Positions 33,906 to 44,854 are shown, numbered from the stretch's first letter. The stretch: 64,000 nt of DNA from Streptomyces sp. NBC_00464 (GCF_036013915.1 NZ_CP107899.1:3348001-3412000), one strand, 5' to 3'. Numbers and translations are program-made. Notes: a model not told the origin generated them from the sequence alone.

Positions 33906-33933
33906 CCCTTTCACTACTCAATTAGTGAAAGGG
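33906..33933. promoter_or_regulatory. Perfect palindromic operator of the GntR-ABC operon
   Basis: CCCTTTCACTA and TAGTGAAAGGG are perfect 11-bp arms around a 6-nt AT-rich centre (CTCAAT). The right arm includes the ribosome-binding site of the GntR gene, so binding could block both RNA polymerase and translation. AT-rich compared with all surrounding DNA. Confidence 0.85.
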
Positions 33934-33939
33934 GTGAAC

Positions 33940-34344
33940 ATGGCAGAGTCCGCAGCGGTCGAGTTCCGCATCGACCGGCGCAGCGGCGTCGCCACGTACC
34001 TCCAGATCGTCCAGCAGACCAAGCAGGCCCTGCGGCTCGGACTGCTGGAGCCGGGTGACCGCCTGCCCACCGCCCGCGAGGTCGTGGAGGCCACCGCCAT
34101 CAACCCGAACACCGTGCTCAAGGCCTACCGCGAGCTTGAGCGCGAGGGGCTCGTCGAGGCGCGACGGGGTCTCGGCACCTTCGTCACCCGGACGCTCGGC
34201 GGCGCGGCCGCCGCCGATGACGGCCCGCTGCGCGCCGAACTGGCCGCCTGGGCGGGCCGGGCCCGCGCGGCCGGGCTGGAGAGGGACGACGTGAGCGCGC
34301 TCTTCACCGCTGTACTCGACCGCACATTCCCAGGGGAGAACTGA
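33940..34344 (+). CDS. GntR-family repressor, YtrA subfamily
   Basis: 134 residues, the short YtrA type. GntR winged helix (about 12-78, TYLQIVQQTKQALRLGLLEPGDRLPTAREVVEATAINPNTVLKAYRELEREGLVE) plus a short helical tail. YtrA-type regulators usually head ABC-transporter operons and bind a palindrome at their own promoter; both are seen here. The stop overlaps the ABC ATPase start (ATGA). The effector is unknown; cell-envelope stress is common for this subfamily. Confidence 0.92.
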   Translation: MAESAAVEFRIDRRSGVATYLQIVQQTKQALRLGLLEPGDRLPTAREVVEATAINPNTVLKAYRELEREGLVEARRGLGTFVTRTLGGAAAADDGPLRAELAAWAGRARAAGLERDDVSALFTAVLDRTFPGEN

Positions 34345-35240
34345 TGACAGGTGCAGTGATCGAGGCCGTCGGCCTCGGCATGCGATACCGGCGCAGAGAC
34401 ATCGGGTGGGCGCTGCGCGACTGTTCGTTCCGGCTGCCTGCCGGACGTGTCTGCGCACTGGTCGGCCCGAACGGCGCCGGGAAGTCCACGCTGCTCGCCC
34501 TCGCGGCCGGATTCCTGCGCCCTACGCAGGGCACGCTGAGCGTTCTCGGAACGACCCCGGGCGAGGCCCGCGCCCGGATGGCGTTCGTAGCCCAGGACAA
34601 GCCTCTGTACCCGTCGTTGACGGTCACCGAGACGCTCTGGGCGGGCGCCGAGCTGAACCCGGACACCTGGGAGCAGGAGACCGCCGAACGCATCACCGCG
34701 CCGCTGCCCGGGGACGCGAAGGTCCGCACCCTCTCCGGAGGTCAGCGCACCCGGCTCGCCCTGGCCCTCGCCCTCGGCAAGCGGCCCGAACTGCTGCTGC
34801 TGGACGAACCGATGGCCGACCTCGACCCGCTCGGCCGGCACCAGCTGATGGGCGCGCTGATGGCCGAGGCCGCCGAGTACGGCACCACCATCGTGATGTC
34901 CTCGCACATCCTCACCGAGCTGGAGGGCGCCTGCGACTACGTCCTGCTCGTCGACGGCGGCCGGGTCAGGCTCGGCGGCGAGACCGACGACCTGCTCGCC
35001 GCGCACGCCGTGCTCACCGGTCCCGTACGCGACCTCGCCCCGCACACCGTGGTCGAGTCCCGCACCACGGGACGGCAGCTGACCGCACTCGTCCGGAAGG
35101 AGGGCCCAGTGGACACCGACGGGTGGGAGGCGGCCGAGCCGTCACTGGAGGAGTTGCTGCTGGCGCACCTGCGTTCGCCGGGAGCGCCGGGTCTGATGAC
35201 ACCGAGCGCCGCGACCGGCAGCAAGGCGGCGGCCGCATGA
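34344..35240 (+). CDS. ABC transporter ATPase
   Basis: 298 residues. Walker A GPNGAGKST near 39, Q-loop VAQDKPLYP near 80, signature LSGGQRTRLA near 130, Walker B LLLLDEPMADLD near 152, H-loop SSHI near 187. A C-terminal extension of about 80 residues follows. Coupled by ATGA overlaps to the GntR gene before it and the permease after it, so it is an exporter-type two-component ABC system. Confidence 0.92.
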   Translation: MTGAVIEAVGLGMRYRRRDIGWALRDCSFRLPAGRVCALVGPNGAGKSTLLALAAGFLRPTQGTLSVLGTTPGEARARMAFVAQDKPLYPSLTVTETLWAGAELNPDTWEQETAERITAPLPGDAKVRTLSGGQRTRLALALALGKRPELLLLDEPMADLDPLGRHQLMGALMAEAAEYGTTIVMSSHILTELEGACDYVLLVDGGRVRLGGETDDLLAAHAVLTGPVRDLAPHTVVESRTTGRQLTALVRKEGPVDTDGWEAAEPSLEELLLAHLRSPGAPGLMTPSAATGSKAAAA

Positions 35241-36232
35241 GCACCACTGGCCTGCGCACCCGCGCCCGCAGCGGCCCTGCCGCGCTGCGGGGCCCCGTCC
35301 GCGTCCTGCTCCACCAGCACCGCCGTGCGCTGTGGGCGGCCTGCGCGCTCCTGGCCCTGGGCATCGCTTTTGTGGTCGGGCTCCGGATATGGGTCGCCAC
35401 CTCGCCCGAACGCTGCGCCGACGGCGACACCACCCGCTGCGGCGACAGCACCTACCTGCCCACCTACGCCCGCACCGCCACCGAGACCTACCTGGCGGAC
35501 GGCGGCACCGCCCTCCTGGTGCTCGCCGGGCTCATCGGCGTGTTCGTCGCAGGTCCCCTGATCGCCCGCGAGCTGGAGAGCGGAACATTCCGGTTCGTCT
35601 GGGCCCAGTCGGTGTCGCCCGCCCAGTGGCTGGCGGCCCGGATCGCCCTGCCTGCGGCCCTCGTGACCGCCGGGACGACCGTCCTGGTCCTCGTCTATCG
35701 ATGGGGCCTGTCCGGCGTACAGGGGAACGCGAACGCCTACGGACTCGGCTGGTCCGAGAACGGTGTCTTCCCCGCCCTCGGTCCGACCGCCGTCGCCTAC
35801 GCTCTGCTGGCCGTGGCCGTCGGCGCCCTGTGTGCCGTCCTCGTACGCCGGACGATCCTGGCCATGAGCCTCACCGCCCTCGTCCTGGGCACGGTCATGC
35901 TGGGGTTCGGCAAACGCCGCTACGAGCTCTGGCCGAGCGCCCGCCGCCTGGGGAGGGGGGCATGGCCCGACAACGCCTGGAACATCGAGTCGGGCATGCT
36001 CACCCCCTCCGGCAAGGAGATCTACTGGCAGGACTGCTGGGACGCGGGACGGATAGACCTCGAGGACCCCTCGAGCTGTCTGCGTAATCAGGGTGGGGTC
36101 ACCGAGTTCTCCGACTACCACCCCGCCTCGCACTTCTGGCCCCTCCAGCTCGTCGAGACCGGCATCCTGCTCGTCCTCGCCGCTGCCGCGGTCGCACTCG
36201 CCTTCCGGTTGCTGCGCCGCCACCACGGCTGA
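35237..36232 (+). CDS. ABC transporter permease
   Basis: 331 residues with about six membrane segments: one at 33-52, a cluster between 88 and 235, and the last at 305-324. Two large extracytoplasmic loops lie after segments 1 and 5; the second contains a CW/SSCL pair (WQDCWDAGRIDLEDPSSCLR) that could form a disulfide. Partner of the upstream ATPase. Substrate unknown. Confidence 0.85.
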   Translation: MSTTGLRTRARSGPAALRGPVRVLLHQHRRALWAACALLALGIAFVVGLRIWVATSPERCADGDTTRCGDSTYLPTYARTATETYLADGGTALLVLAGLIGVFVAGPLIARELESGTFRFVWAQSVSPAQWLAARIALPAALVTAGTTVLVLVYRWGLSGVQGNANAYGLGWSENGVFPALGPTAVAYALLAVAVGALCAVLVRRTILAMSLTALVLGTVMLGFGKRRYELWPSARRLGRGAWPDNAWNIESGMLTPSGKEIYWQDCWDAGRIDLEDPSSCLRNQGGVTEFSDYHPASHFWPLQLVETGILLVLAAAAVALAFRLLRRHHG

Positions 36233-36243
36233 GCCTGCCGGCA

Positions 36244-36280
36244 GCCGTGCCCGGAGGGCCCCACCGCCCCCGGGCACGGC
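36244..36280 (+). terminator. Terminator after the ABC operon
   Basis: GCCGTGCCCGG (36244-36254) and CCGGGCACGGC (36270-36280) are perfect 11-bp arms. Confidence 0.75.
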
Positions 36281-36475
36281 CACACCGCTTCCTGCATGTC
36301 ATGTCGCCGTTACCGGGCATTCAGACGCCCTTGCGACCCTCTCAGGATGCAGCCAGCTGTGCCGACCCCCCGCAACGGGAGAAATCCCGGCGGAGAGCGC
36401 GCCGACCACGCGATCTCCGCGATCTCATCTCCCTTCGACGCGCCCCCCGAGCACTCCGCGCGGAAGAATGGGCCC

Positions 36476-38731
36476 ATGAGCCAGCAGCCCAGCTCCGAGG
36501 TCCCGGTCCAGCCGGCCGCCCAGCCGTCCGTCGGCTCCCTCGCCGCACACCGGCCGCACGCCGTCGCCACCCCGTCGTCCGCCCCCGCCGCCCTGTCCAC
36601 CGCGGCCGACCTGGACCCCGACATCGATGCCGATGCCGACGCGTACGAACCCGATGTCGATGGGGACGAGCTGCCGCAGGGCCGGTTCCTCGACCGGGAA
36701 CGCAGTTGGCTCGCGTTCAACGAACGGGTGCTGGAACTGGCCGAGGACCCGGCCACACCGCTCCTCGAACGGGCTAATTTCCTCGCCATCTTCGCCTCGA
36801 ACCTGGACGAGTTCTTCATGGTCCGGGTGGCCGGTCTGAAGCGCCGTATCGCGACCGGTGTCGCCACCCGGTCCGCCTCCGGCCTTCAGCCCCGCGAGGT
36901 CCTCGACCTGATCTGGACCCGCTCGCGCGAACTCATGGCCCGGCACGCCGCCTGCTACCAGCAGGACGTCGCGCCCGCCCTGTCCGACGAGGGCATCCAG
37001 CTGATCCGCTGGCCGGATCTGACCGAGAAGGAACAGGCCCGCCTGTTCACCTTCTTCCGCCAGCGCGTCTTCCCCGTGCTGACCCCCCTCGCCGTCGACC
37101 CGGCGCACCCCTTCCCGTACATCTCCGGCCTCTCGCTCAACCTCGCCGTCGTCGTACGCAACCCGGTCAGCGGCCACCGCCACTTCGCCCGGGTCAAGGT
37201 GCCGCCGCTGCTGACGCGTTTCCTGGAGGCGTCGCCGCAGCGCTACGTCCCCATCGAGGACGTCATCGCCGCCCACCTGGAAGAGCTCTTCCCGGGCATG
37301 GAGGTCCTCGCGCACCACATGTTCCGGGTCACCAGGAACGAGGACCTGGAGGTCGAGGAGGACGACGCGGAGAATCTCCTCCAGGCCCTGGAGAAGGAGC
37401 TCATGCGGCGCCGCTTCGGCCCGCCGGTCCGCCTGGAGGTCGAGGAGTCCATCGACCCGTACGTGCTGGACCTGCTGGTCCGCGAGCTGAAGGTGTCCGA
37501 CGCGGAGGTCTACCCGCTGCCCGGACCGCTCGATCTCACCGGGCTGTTCGGCATAGCGTCGCTGGACCGGCCCGAGCTGAAGTTCCCCAAGTTCATCGCC
37601 GGCACCCACCGCGACCTGGCCGAGGTCGAGTCCGCGTCCGCGCCCGACATCTTCGCCGCCCTGCGCGAACGCGACGTGCTGCTGCACCACCCGTACGACT
37701 CCTTCTCCACCTCCGTCCAGGCCTTCCTGGAACAGGCGGCCGGCGACCCGGACGTCCTCGCGATCAAGCAGACGCTGTACCGGACCTCCGGCGACTCCCC
37801 GATAGTGGACGCCCTCATCGACGCCGCCGAGTCCGGCAAGCAGGTCCTCGTACTCGTCGAGATCAAGGCCCGCTTCGACGAGCAGGCCAACATCAAGTGG
37901 GCGCGCAAGCTGGAGGAGGCGGGCTGCCACGTCGTCTACGGGCTCGTCGGCCTGAAGACGCACTGCAAGCTCTCCCTCGTCGTCCGCCAGGAGGGCGACA
38001 CCCTGCGCCGCTACTCCCACGTCGGCACGGGCAACTACCACCCCAAGACGGCCCGGCTGTACGAGGACCTCGGCCTGCTCACCGCCGACCCTCAGGTCGG
38101 CGCGGACCTCTCCGACCTCTTCAACCGGCTCTCCGGCTACTCGCGCCGCGAGACCTACCGTCGTCTGCTCGTCGCCCCGAAGTCACTGCGCGACGGGCTG
38201 ATCGTCCGGATCAACAAGGAGATCGCGCACCAGCGTGCCGGCCGGCCCGCCTACGTACGCATCAAGGTCAACTCGATGGTCGACGAAGCGATCATCGACG
38301 CCTGCTACCGGGCCGCGCAGGCCGGCGTCCCGGTCGACATCTGGGTCCGCGGCATCTGCGCGATCCGCCCCGGCGTCACCGGCCTCTCCGAGAACGTCCG
38401 GGTCCGCTCCATCCTGGGCCGCTTCCTCGAACACTCCCGGGTCTTCTCGTTCGGCAACGGCGGCGAGCCCGAAGTCTGGTTCGGCAGCGCCGACATGATG
38501 CACCGCAACCTCGACCGCCGTATCGAGGCCCTGGTCCGGGTCACCGACCCCGCGCACCGGGCCGCTCTCAGCCGGCTCCTGGAGACCGGCATGGCCGACA
38601 CCACCGCCTCCTGGCACCTGGGCCCCGACGGGAACTGGACCCGGCACGCCACGGACGCGGAAGGCCGGCCGCTGCGCCACGTACAGGAAATGCTCATTGA
38701 CGCCCGGAGGCGCCGGCGTGCGACGCCCTGA
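36476..38731 (+). CDS. ppk: Polyphosphate kinase PPK1
   Basis: 751 residues. After a disordered acidic N-terminus (1-65) come the N, head and two phospholipase-D-like catalytic domains, with the conserved KTHCKL (H496), SHVGTGNYH and [12 protein letters not shown]. Reversibly makes polyphosphate from ATP with a phosphohistidine intermediate. The N-terminal extension is typical of Streptomyces. It overlaps the CHAD gene and precedes pst, giving a phosphate-storage cluster. No strong ribosome site before the ATG. Confidence 0.96.
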   Translation: MSQQPSSEVPVQPAAQPSVGSLAAHRPHAVATPSSAPAALSTAADLDPDIDADADAYEPDVDGDELPQGRFLDRERSWLAFNERVLELAEDPATPLLERANFLAIFASNLDEFFMVRVAGLKRRIATGVATRSASGLQPREVLDLIWTRSRELMARHAACYQQDVAPALSDEGIQLIRWPDLTEKEQARLFTFFRQRVFPVLTPLAVDPAHPFPYISGLSLNLAVVVRNPVSGHRHFARVKVPPLLTRFLEASPQRYVPIEDVIAAHLEELFPGMEVLAHHMFRVTRNEDLEVEEDDAENLLQALEKELMRRRFGPPVRLEVEESIDPYVLDLLVRELKVSDAEVYPLPGPLDLTGLFGIASLDRPELKFPKFIAGTHRDLAEVESASAPDIFAALRERDVLLHHPYDSFSTSVQAFLEQAAGDPDVLAIKQTLYRTSGDSPIVDALIDAAESGKQVLVLVEIKARFDEQANIKWARKLEEAGCHVVYGLVGLKTHCKLSLVVRQEGDTLRRYSHVGTGNYHPKTARLYEDLGLLTADPQVGADLSDLFNRLSGYSRRETYRRLLVAPKSLRDGLIVRINKEIAHQRAGRPAYVRIKVNSMVDEAIIDACYRAAQAGVPVDIWVRGICAIRPGVTGLSENVRVRSILGRFLEHSRVFSFGNGGEPEVWFGSADMMHRNLDRRIEALVRVTDPAHRAALSRLLETGMADTTASWHLGPDGNWTRHATDAEGRPLRHVQEMLIDARRRRRATP

Positions 38732-39728
38732 CCATCAGACACAGACGGACGTGACTGCGGGCACGGTGCTCGCACCGTATCTGCGGGCACAGGCCGCGGA
38801 CTTCCTGCGCAGCCTGCGTCTGCACCGCGAGAACAGTGCCCCCAGCGACGCCGGACCCCAGGCCGCCGAACAGGCCGCCTGGGCGCTGCGCCGCTCGTCC
38901 CGCCGCATCAGCGGCACCCTGCACACCTTCCGGGCGGCGCTCGACCCGCTCTGGGCCGAGCAGCTGCGGACCGAGCTGGCCTGGCTGTCCGGCACGCTCG
39001 CCCGCGAGCACGCGTACGCGGACCGGCTGACCCGGCTCCTCGAAGCGCTGCACGGACTGTCGGGGGCGTCTCTGCCGACGGCCCGGTCCGAGTCCGGCAC
39101 CGCCTCCGCCTCCGCCTCCGCCTCCGCCGACAAGGAGCGTGCCGTCCTCGGCGTCGGCGCGGCGCGCGCCGGCGCCCTGCTGGAACGGCAGCTGACCCTG
39201 GCCAGGACCCGCGCCCACTCCGCGGCGCTCCAGGCGCTCGGCTCCTCCCGCTTCCACGCGGTGGCCGACGCGGTCGCGCTGCTCGCCTCCGAGGTCCCGC
39301 TCTCCGCCGCGGCCGCCGAACCCGCCGGAGAGCTGCTGCGCGAGCCCGCCGACCGGGCGGAGCAACGGCTGCTCGGCGCCGTCGCGGCGCTCCCCCGGTG
39401 CGAGACGGCCGAGCCGTACAACGAGGCGCACGACGCGCCCTGGCACCAGACCCGGCTGCTGCTGCGCCTGCACCGGTACGCCCACGAGGTGGTACGGGGC
39501 ACCCCCGATCCGGTCCTGGCCGGCTCCGGTCACGCGCTCGATCTGCACCGGGACGCGGCGGAGGCGGCCGCTGCGGCCGCCTCGGCGGCCCGTACCCCCC
39601 GCATCGCACCGACGACGGCGTACGCCCTGGGGGTGCTCCACGCCGACCAGCGCCACGAGGTGGAGGCGGCGCGGTCGGTCTTCCGGGAGAGCTGGCCGTA
39701 CGCCACGGCGGCGGCGACCCGGCCATGA
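38718..39728 (+). CDS. CHAD-domain polyphosphate-associated protein
   Basis: 336 residues, the conserved histidine alpha-helical domain (CHAD) throughout. Arg/His-rich helices such as [20 protein letters not shown] and [17 protein letters not shown] form the basic pore shown to bind polyphosphate in this family. A Ser/Ala microrepeat (SASASASA, near 128) lies between the two halves. The GTG at 38718 is chosen because GGAGG sits 8 nt upstream; it overlaps ppk by 14 nt, so the two are coupled. The stop overlaps the Nudix start. Confidence 0.9.
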   Translation: MRRPDHQTQTDVTAGTVLAPYLRAQAADFLRSLRLHRENSAPSDAGPQAAEQAAWALRRSSRRISGTLHTFRAALDPLWAEQLRTELAWLSGTLAREHAYADRLTRLLEALHGLSGASLPTARSESGTASASASASADKERAVLGVGAARAGALLERQLTLARTRAHSAALQALGSSRFHAVADAVALLASEVPLSAAAAEPAGELLREPADRAEQRLLGAVAALPRCETAEPYNEAHDAPWHQTRLLLRLHRYAHEVVRGTPDPVLAGSGHALDLHRDAAEAAAAAASAARTPRIAPTTAYALGVLHADQRHEVEAARSVFRESWPYATAAATRP

Positions 39729-40156
39729 CCCGGACGGCGAGCGGCACGGTACGGGCGGCGGGCTGCGTGCTCTGGCGCCGCCCGCCCGCACCGTCTTCCG
39801 GTGGGGGCGTGGAGCTCTGCCTCGTACACCGTCCGCGATATGACGACTGGTCGTTCCCGAAGGGCAAGCTGAAGCGCGGTGAGTCCCCGCGGGACGCGGC
39901 CCTGCGCGAGGTCCTGGAGGAGACGGGCCACCACTGCGTGCCGGGCGCCGTGCTGCCCATGGTCCGGTACGTCGCGAACGGCCGGCCGAAAGAGGTCACG
40001 TACTGGGCCGCCGAGGCCACGGCGGGCACCTTCGTGCCGAACGACGAGGTGGACGTCGTGCTGTGGCTCCCGCCGTCGGCCGCCCGCGCCCGCCTGACCC
40101 AGCCCCGCGACCGCGATCTGCTGGACGCGGCCCTGCGGACCCTGCCGCGCGCGTAG
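39725..40156 (+). CDS. Nudix hydrolase (MutT-like)
   Basis: 143 residues with a perfect Nudix box G-x5-E-x7-REVLEETG (from about residue 41). The fold resembles MutT1/diadenosine-polyphosphate hydrolases, but the C-terminal histidine-phosphatase domain of mycobacterial MutT1 is absent. Overlaps the CHAD stop by 4 nt. In this context it may hydrolyse diadenosine polyphosphates, diphosphoinositol-like compounds or 8-oxo-GTP; the substrate is not determined by sequence. Confidence 0.9.
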   Translation: MTRTASGTVRAAGCVLWRRPPAPSSGGGVELCLVHRPRYDDWSFPKGKLKRGESPRDAALREVLEETGHHCVPGAVLPMVRYVANGRPKEVTYWAAEATAGTFVPNDEVDVVLWLPPSAARARLTQPRDRDLLDAALRTLPRA

Positions 40157-40233
40157 CCGGCCACTCCAGCCCGCCCGGCACGCCCCGGCCGCTCCAGCCC
40201 GCCCCGGCCGTTCCGGACTGCGCCGGCCTGTCC

Positions 40234-40255
40234 AGCCCGTCCGGCGTTCGAGGAC
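40234..40255. repeat. Dispersed Streptomyces intergenic element, copy 1
   Basis: GCCCGTCCGGCG followed by TTCGAGGAC. The same core recurs at 44792-44813, and I recall it in many Streptomyces intergenic regions. Here it sits between the Nudix gene and the pstS promoter. Confidence 0.6.
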
Positions 40256-40356
40256 GGAACCCCCGCCCGGGACCGGGCCCCTCTCATGTGTGCCCCGCGC
40301 CGGGGAACCGTCACTCCGCGGGACCCCGCCGGACCGGAACCAGGCCGCCCGACACG

Positions 40357-40378
40357 GTTCACCTTCCGTTCACTCACC
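40357..40378 (+). promoter_or_regulatory. PHO box of pstS (PhoP-binding direct repeats)
   Basis: GTTCACCTTCC and GTTCACTCACC are adjacent 11-bp direct repeats, matching the Streptomyces PhoP direct-repeat unit GTTCACC-N4. A third weaker unit (CTTCACCTGTT) lies at 40390. TAATTT (40406-40411) is a likely -10. The 40157-40529 spacer holds this promoter and the dispersed element, with no other gene. Confidence 0.88.
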
Positions 40379-40529
40379 CCCGCAGACCGCTTCACCTGTT
40401 CTGCCTAATTTCGGCAGTGCACGGTGCGAGGCACAGACCGCACCGGACACGACTTCCGCTCCACCCACCACATCGCACGCCGTCGTAGACCGAAACCACC
40501 GCGGCGGCTTCTGGAAGGAACACCCGAAA

Positions 40530-41666
40530 GTGAAGCTTCAGCGCAAGAACCGGCTTCGTGCCACCGCGCTCGGTGCCCTCGCCGTCTCCGGCGCCCTGGT
40601 CCTCACGGCGTGCGGTTCGGACAACAACAGCGGCGGCGACACCGGCGGCACCGCCGGGGCGACGAAGGCCGCGTCGAACGTCAAGTGCGACGGTGCCAAG
40701 GGCCAGCTGCGGGCCTCCGGCTCCAGCGCGCAGAAGAACGCCATGGACCTCTGGGTCAAGGAGTACATGGCCGCCTGTTCCGGCGTGGAGATCAACTACA
40801 ACTCCTCCTCGTCCGGCGAGGGCATCGTCGCCTTCAACCAGGGCACCGTCGGCTTCGCCGGCTCCGACTCGGCGCTGAAGCCCGAGGAGGTCGCGGACTC
40901 GAAGAAGACCTGCAAGACCGGCCAGGGCATCAACCTCCCGATGGTCGGCGGCCCGATCGCGGTCGGCTTCCACCTGGAAGGTGTCGACAGCCTGGTCCTG
41001 GACGCCCCCACCCTCGCCAAGATCTTCGACACGAAGATCAAGAAGTGGAACGACGAGGCGATCGCCAAGCTCAACCCGGGCGCCAAGCTCCCGGACAAGG
41101 CGATCCAGCCCTTCCACCGCTCCGAGGACTCCGGCACCACGCAGAACCTCGGCAAGTACCTGTCCGCGACGGCCCCGAGCGACTGGAAGTACGAGGCCGA
41201 GAAGAAGTGGCCGGCCCCCGGTGGCCAGGGCGCGACCGGCTCGTCCGGTGTCGCCACCCAGGTCAAGCAGGTCGACGGCTCGATCGGCTACTTCGAGCTC
41301 TCGTACGCCGCCTCGCAGCAGATCCCCACGGTCGACATCAACACCGGTGGCGCCGCCCCGGTGAAGGCCTCCTCGGAGAACGCCTCCAAGGCGATCGCCG
41401 CCGCCAAGGTCAAGGGCACCGGCAAGGACCTGGCGCTCGACCTCGACTACACCACCAAGGCCGAGGGCGCGTACCCGCTGGTCCTGGTGACGTACGAGGT
41501 CGTCTGCGACACCGGCAACAAGGCCGACACCCTCGGCACCGTCAAGTCCTTCCTGACCTACACCGCCTCCGCGGACGGTCAGAAGCTCCTCACCGAGGCC
41601 GGCTACGCCCCGATCCCCGAGGCGATCAACGCCAAGGTCCGCGAGACGGTCGCCGGCCTCTCGTAA
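40530..41666 (+). CDS. pstS: Phosphate-binding lipoprotein PstS
   Basis: 378 residues from a GTG start with GGAAGGA upstream. Lipoprotein signal ending LTAC at about residue 27, then a low-complexity linker. The periplasmic-binding fold contains RASGSSAQKNA, NSSSSGEG, FAGSDSALK and HRSEDSGTTQN, the phosphate-contact loops. Captures phosphate for PstCAB. Preceded by a PHO box, so induced on phosphate limitation. Confidence 0.96.
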   Translation: MKLQRKNRLRATALGALAVSGALVLTACGSDNNSGGDTGGTAGATKAASNVKCDGAKGQLRASGSSAQKNAMDLWVKEYMAACSGVEINYNSSSSGEGIVAFNQGTVGFAGSDSALKPEEVADSKKTCKTGQGINLPMVGGPIAVGFHLEGVDSLVLDAPTLAKIFDTKIKKWNDEAIAKLNPGAKLPDKAIQPFHRSEDSGTTQNLGKYLSATAPSDWKYEAEKKWPAPGGQGATGSSGVATQVKQVDGSIGYFELSYAASQQIPTVDINTGGAAPVKASSENASKAIAAAKVKGTGKDLALDLDYTTKAEGAYPLVLVTYEVVCDTGNKADTLGTVKSFLTYTASADGQKLLTEAGYAPIPEAINAKVRETVAGLS

Positions 41667-41714
41667 CCCGCACACCCCGCACGACGAACAACAGCACAAC
41701 GCGACACAGGCGGC

Positions 41715-41741
41715 CCGGTCCGGTGCACCCCTCCGGACCGG
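41715..41741 (+). terminator. Stem-loop between pstS and pstC
   Basis: CCGGTCCGG and CCGGACCGG are perfect 9-bp arms with a 9-nt loop. Because pstC follows on the same strand, it more likely reduces read-through or stabilises the pstS message than ends the operon. Confidence 0.6.
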
Positions 41742-41809
41742 CCCGCCACCCCCATCCGGTGCACCGCCGCCAGGGGAGCTCCCGCTCCCCCACACAGACC
41801 GGAAAGACC

Positions 41810-42802
41810 ATGGCTTCCACCACACAGACAGAAATTCCACCGGCCCCGCCGGGCAGGCGCACCCGCGCCAGGTCCACCGGCCGCGCCGGTGACAAGATCT
41901 TCCTGGGCCTCTCCCGCGGCTCGGGCATCCTGCTGCTCGTGCTCATGGCGTCGATCGCCGTGTTCCTCAGCTACCGCGCCGCGATCGCCATCTCCGGGGA
42001 CGAGGGAAACTTCCTCACCACCTTCGACTGGAACCCGGCCGGTGACCCGCCGGTCTTCGGCATCGCCGTCCTGCTCTTCGGGACCGTCGTCAGCTCGATC
42101 ATCGCGATGGCCATCGCGGTTCCGATCGCTGTCGGCATCGCCCTGTTCATCTCGCACTACGCGCCGCGCAAGCTGGCCGGCCCGATCGCGTACGTCATCG
42201 ATCTGCTCGCCGCGGTGCCCAGCATCGTCTACGGCATCTGGGGCGCGCTCGTCCTCGTGCCGTATCTCGAAGGCCTGAACCTCTGGCTCGACCAGTTCTT
42301 CGGCTGGACGTACATCTTCGAGAAGACCGAGATAGGCGTCGCCCGCTCGCTCTTCACCGTCGGCATCCTGCTCGCGATCATGATCCTGCCGATCGTGACG
42401 AGCGTCAGCCGCGAGGTCTTCCTCCAGGTCCCGAAGATGAACGAGGAGGCCGCGCTCGCGCTCGGCGCCACCCGCTGGGAGGTCATCCGGCTCTCGGTCC
42501 TGCCGTTCGGCCGCTCGGGCATCATCTCCGCCTCGATGCTGGGCCTCGGCCGCGCGCTCGGCGAGACGATGGCCGTCGCCACGGTCCTGTCGCCGAGCTT
42601 CCTCATCTCGCTGCACGTGCTCAACCCGGGCGGCGGGACGTTCGCCCAGAACATCGCCGCGAAGTTCGGCGAGGCCGACGCGTTCGGGCGAGACGCCCTG
42701 ATCGCCTCCGGCCTGGTCCTCTTCGTCCTCACCCTGCTGGTCAACGGCGCCGCGCGGCTCATCATCGCCCGCCGCAAGGAGTACTCGGGGGCCAACGCAT
42801 GA
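41810..42802 (+). CDS. pstC: Phosphate ABC transporter permease PstC
   Basis: 330 residues with six or so membrane segments and the EAA-like cytoplasmic loop (NEEAALALGATRWEVIRLSVLPF near 212). GGAAAG precedes the ATG at 41810. The stop overlaps the pstA start by 4 nt. Confidence 0.95.
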   Translation: MASTTQTEIPPAPPGRRTRARSTGRAGDKIFLGLSRGSGILLLVLMASIAVFLSYRAAIAISGDEGNFLTTFDWNPAGDPPVFGIAVLLFGTVVSSIIAMAIAVPIAVGIALFISHYAPRKLAGPIAYVIDLLAAVPSIVYGIWGALVLVPYLEGLNLWLDQFFGWTYIFEKTEIGVARSLFTVGILLAIMILPIVTSVSREVFLQVPKMNEEAALALGATRWEVIRLSVLPFGRSGIISASMLGLGRALGETMAVATVLSPSFLISLHVLNPGGGTFAQNIAAKFGEADAFGRDALIASGLVLFVLTLLVNGAARLIIARRKEYSGANA

Positions 42803-43881
42803 GCCACGCATCCACGAGCGTCCAGGAACGCCCGACGCCGGTCCCGCCCGCACCGGCCAACAGCCTCAGCAGCCGGGCCCTGCCCCGCCTGGCCCCGCTC
42901 GGCTTCGCCGCCGTCGCGGTCGTCCTGGGCGTCGGCATCAGCCTGGCGGCCGGCTGGCAGAGCCGCGTCCAGTGGGGCCTGATCTCCGCGCTGCTCTTCC
43001 TGGCGATCTCGTACGTCGCGACCAGCGTCGTGGAGAACAGGCGCCAGGCGAAGGACCGCCTCGCCACCAGCCTCGTCTGGGTCTGCTTCCTGATCGCCGT
43101 CGTCCCGCTGGCCTCCCTGCTCTGGACGACCATCAGCCGCGGCTCGGAGCGCCTGGACCTCTACTTCCTGACCCACTCGATGGCCGGTGTCCTCGGCCCC
43201 GAGGCCAGCGGCGGCGTCTACCACGCCCTGATCGGGACGCTGGAGCAGGTCGGCATCGCCACGGTGATCTCCGCCCCGCTCGGCCTGCTGACCGCGGTCT
43301 ACCTGGTGGAGTACGGCAAGGGTGCGCTGGCCAAGGCCGTCACCTTCTTCGTCGACGTGATGACCGGCATCCCGTCCATCGTCGCCGGTCTGTTCATCCT
43401 CTCGATCATGCTGATCGCGGGACTGGAGCCCTCCGGTCTGATGGGCGCCCTGGCCCTGACGATCCTGATGATCCCGGTCGTGGTCCGCTCCACCGAGGAG
43501 ATGCTGAAGCTCGTCCCGAACGAGCTCCGCGAGGCCTCCCTCGCCCTCGGCATCCCGAAGTGGCGCACCATCCTGAAGGTGGTCCTGCCGACCGCGATCG
43601 GCGGCATCGCCACCGGCGTCATGCTCGCCATCGCGCGCATCGCCGGCGAGACCGCGCCGATCATCCTGCTCGTCTTCGGCAGCCAGCTGATCAACCCGAA
43701 CCCCTTCGAAGGCGCCCAGTCGTCACTGCCGTTCTACATCTACGAGCAGTACAGGATCGGTGAAGCCGCGTCCTACGACCGCGCCTGGGCCGCTGCCCTG
43801 GTCCTGATCGCCTTCGTCATGATCCTCAATCTGGTGGCCCGCGGCATCGCCCGCTGGAAGGCCCCGAAGACCGGCCGATAG
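42799..43881 (+). CDS. pstA: Phosphate ABC transporter permease PstA
   Basis: 360 residues. Eight or so hydrophobic segments and the permease loop LREASLALGIPKWRTILKVVLP near 245. Translationally coupled to pstC. Forms the membrane channel with PstC. Confidence 0.95.
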   Translation: MSHASTSVQERPTPVPPAPANSLSSRALPRLAPLGFAAVAVVLGVGISLAAGWQSRVQWGLISALLFLAISYVATSVVENRRQAKDRLATSLVWVCFLIAVVPLASLLWTTISRGSERLDLYFLTHSMAGVLGPEASGGVYHALIGTLEQVGIATVISAPLGLLTAVYLVEYGKGALAKAVTFFVDVMTGIPSIVAGLFILSIMLIAGLEPSGLMGALALTILMIPVVVRSTEEMLKLVPNELREASLALGIPKWRTILKVVLPTAIGGIATGVMLAIARIAGETAPIILLVFGSQLINPNPFEGAQSSLPFYIYEQYRIGEAASYDRAWAAALVLIAFVMILNLVARGIARWKAPKTGR

Positions 43882-43905
43882 GGCCGACGGAAAGCAGTGA
43901 TTCAG

Positions 43906-44682
<777 letters not shown>

Positions 44683-44736
44683 GGGCTCCCACAAACGGCC
44701 TTGGGGTGCTGCATGGCGGTGCCACCACAAGGCGAA

Positions 44737-44777
44737 GGGTCCGCCCCGCTCTCCGTGAGGAGAGCGGGGCGGACCCA
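44737..44777. terminator. Strong terminator between pstB and pit
   Basis: Perfect 18-bp stem (44737-44754 with 44760-44777) and a 5-nt loop GTGAG, between convergent genes, so it can serve both directions. Confidence 0.92.
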
Positions 44778-44791
44778 CATCAGGCAGATCA

Positions 44792-44813
44792 AGCCCGTCC
44801 GGCGCTTGAGGAC
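44792..44813. repeat. Dispersed Streptomyces intergenic element, copy 2
   Basis: GCCCGTCCGGCG followed by CTTGAGGAC, differing from copy 1 at 40234 by two bases. Lies between the pstB terminator and the pit stop. Confidence 0.6.
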
Positions 44814-44854
44814 AAGGCGCCCGCCGGGCGCACCCGGCACCCGCCCCACCACCG

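Noticed and set aside
38697..38717. TTG at 38697 as the CHAD start
   Set aside because: No ribosome site, whereas GGAGG is correctly spaced for the in-frame GTG at 38718.
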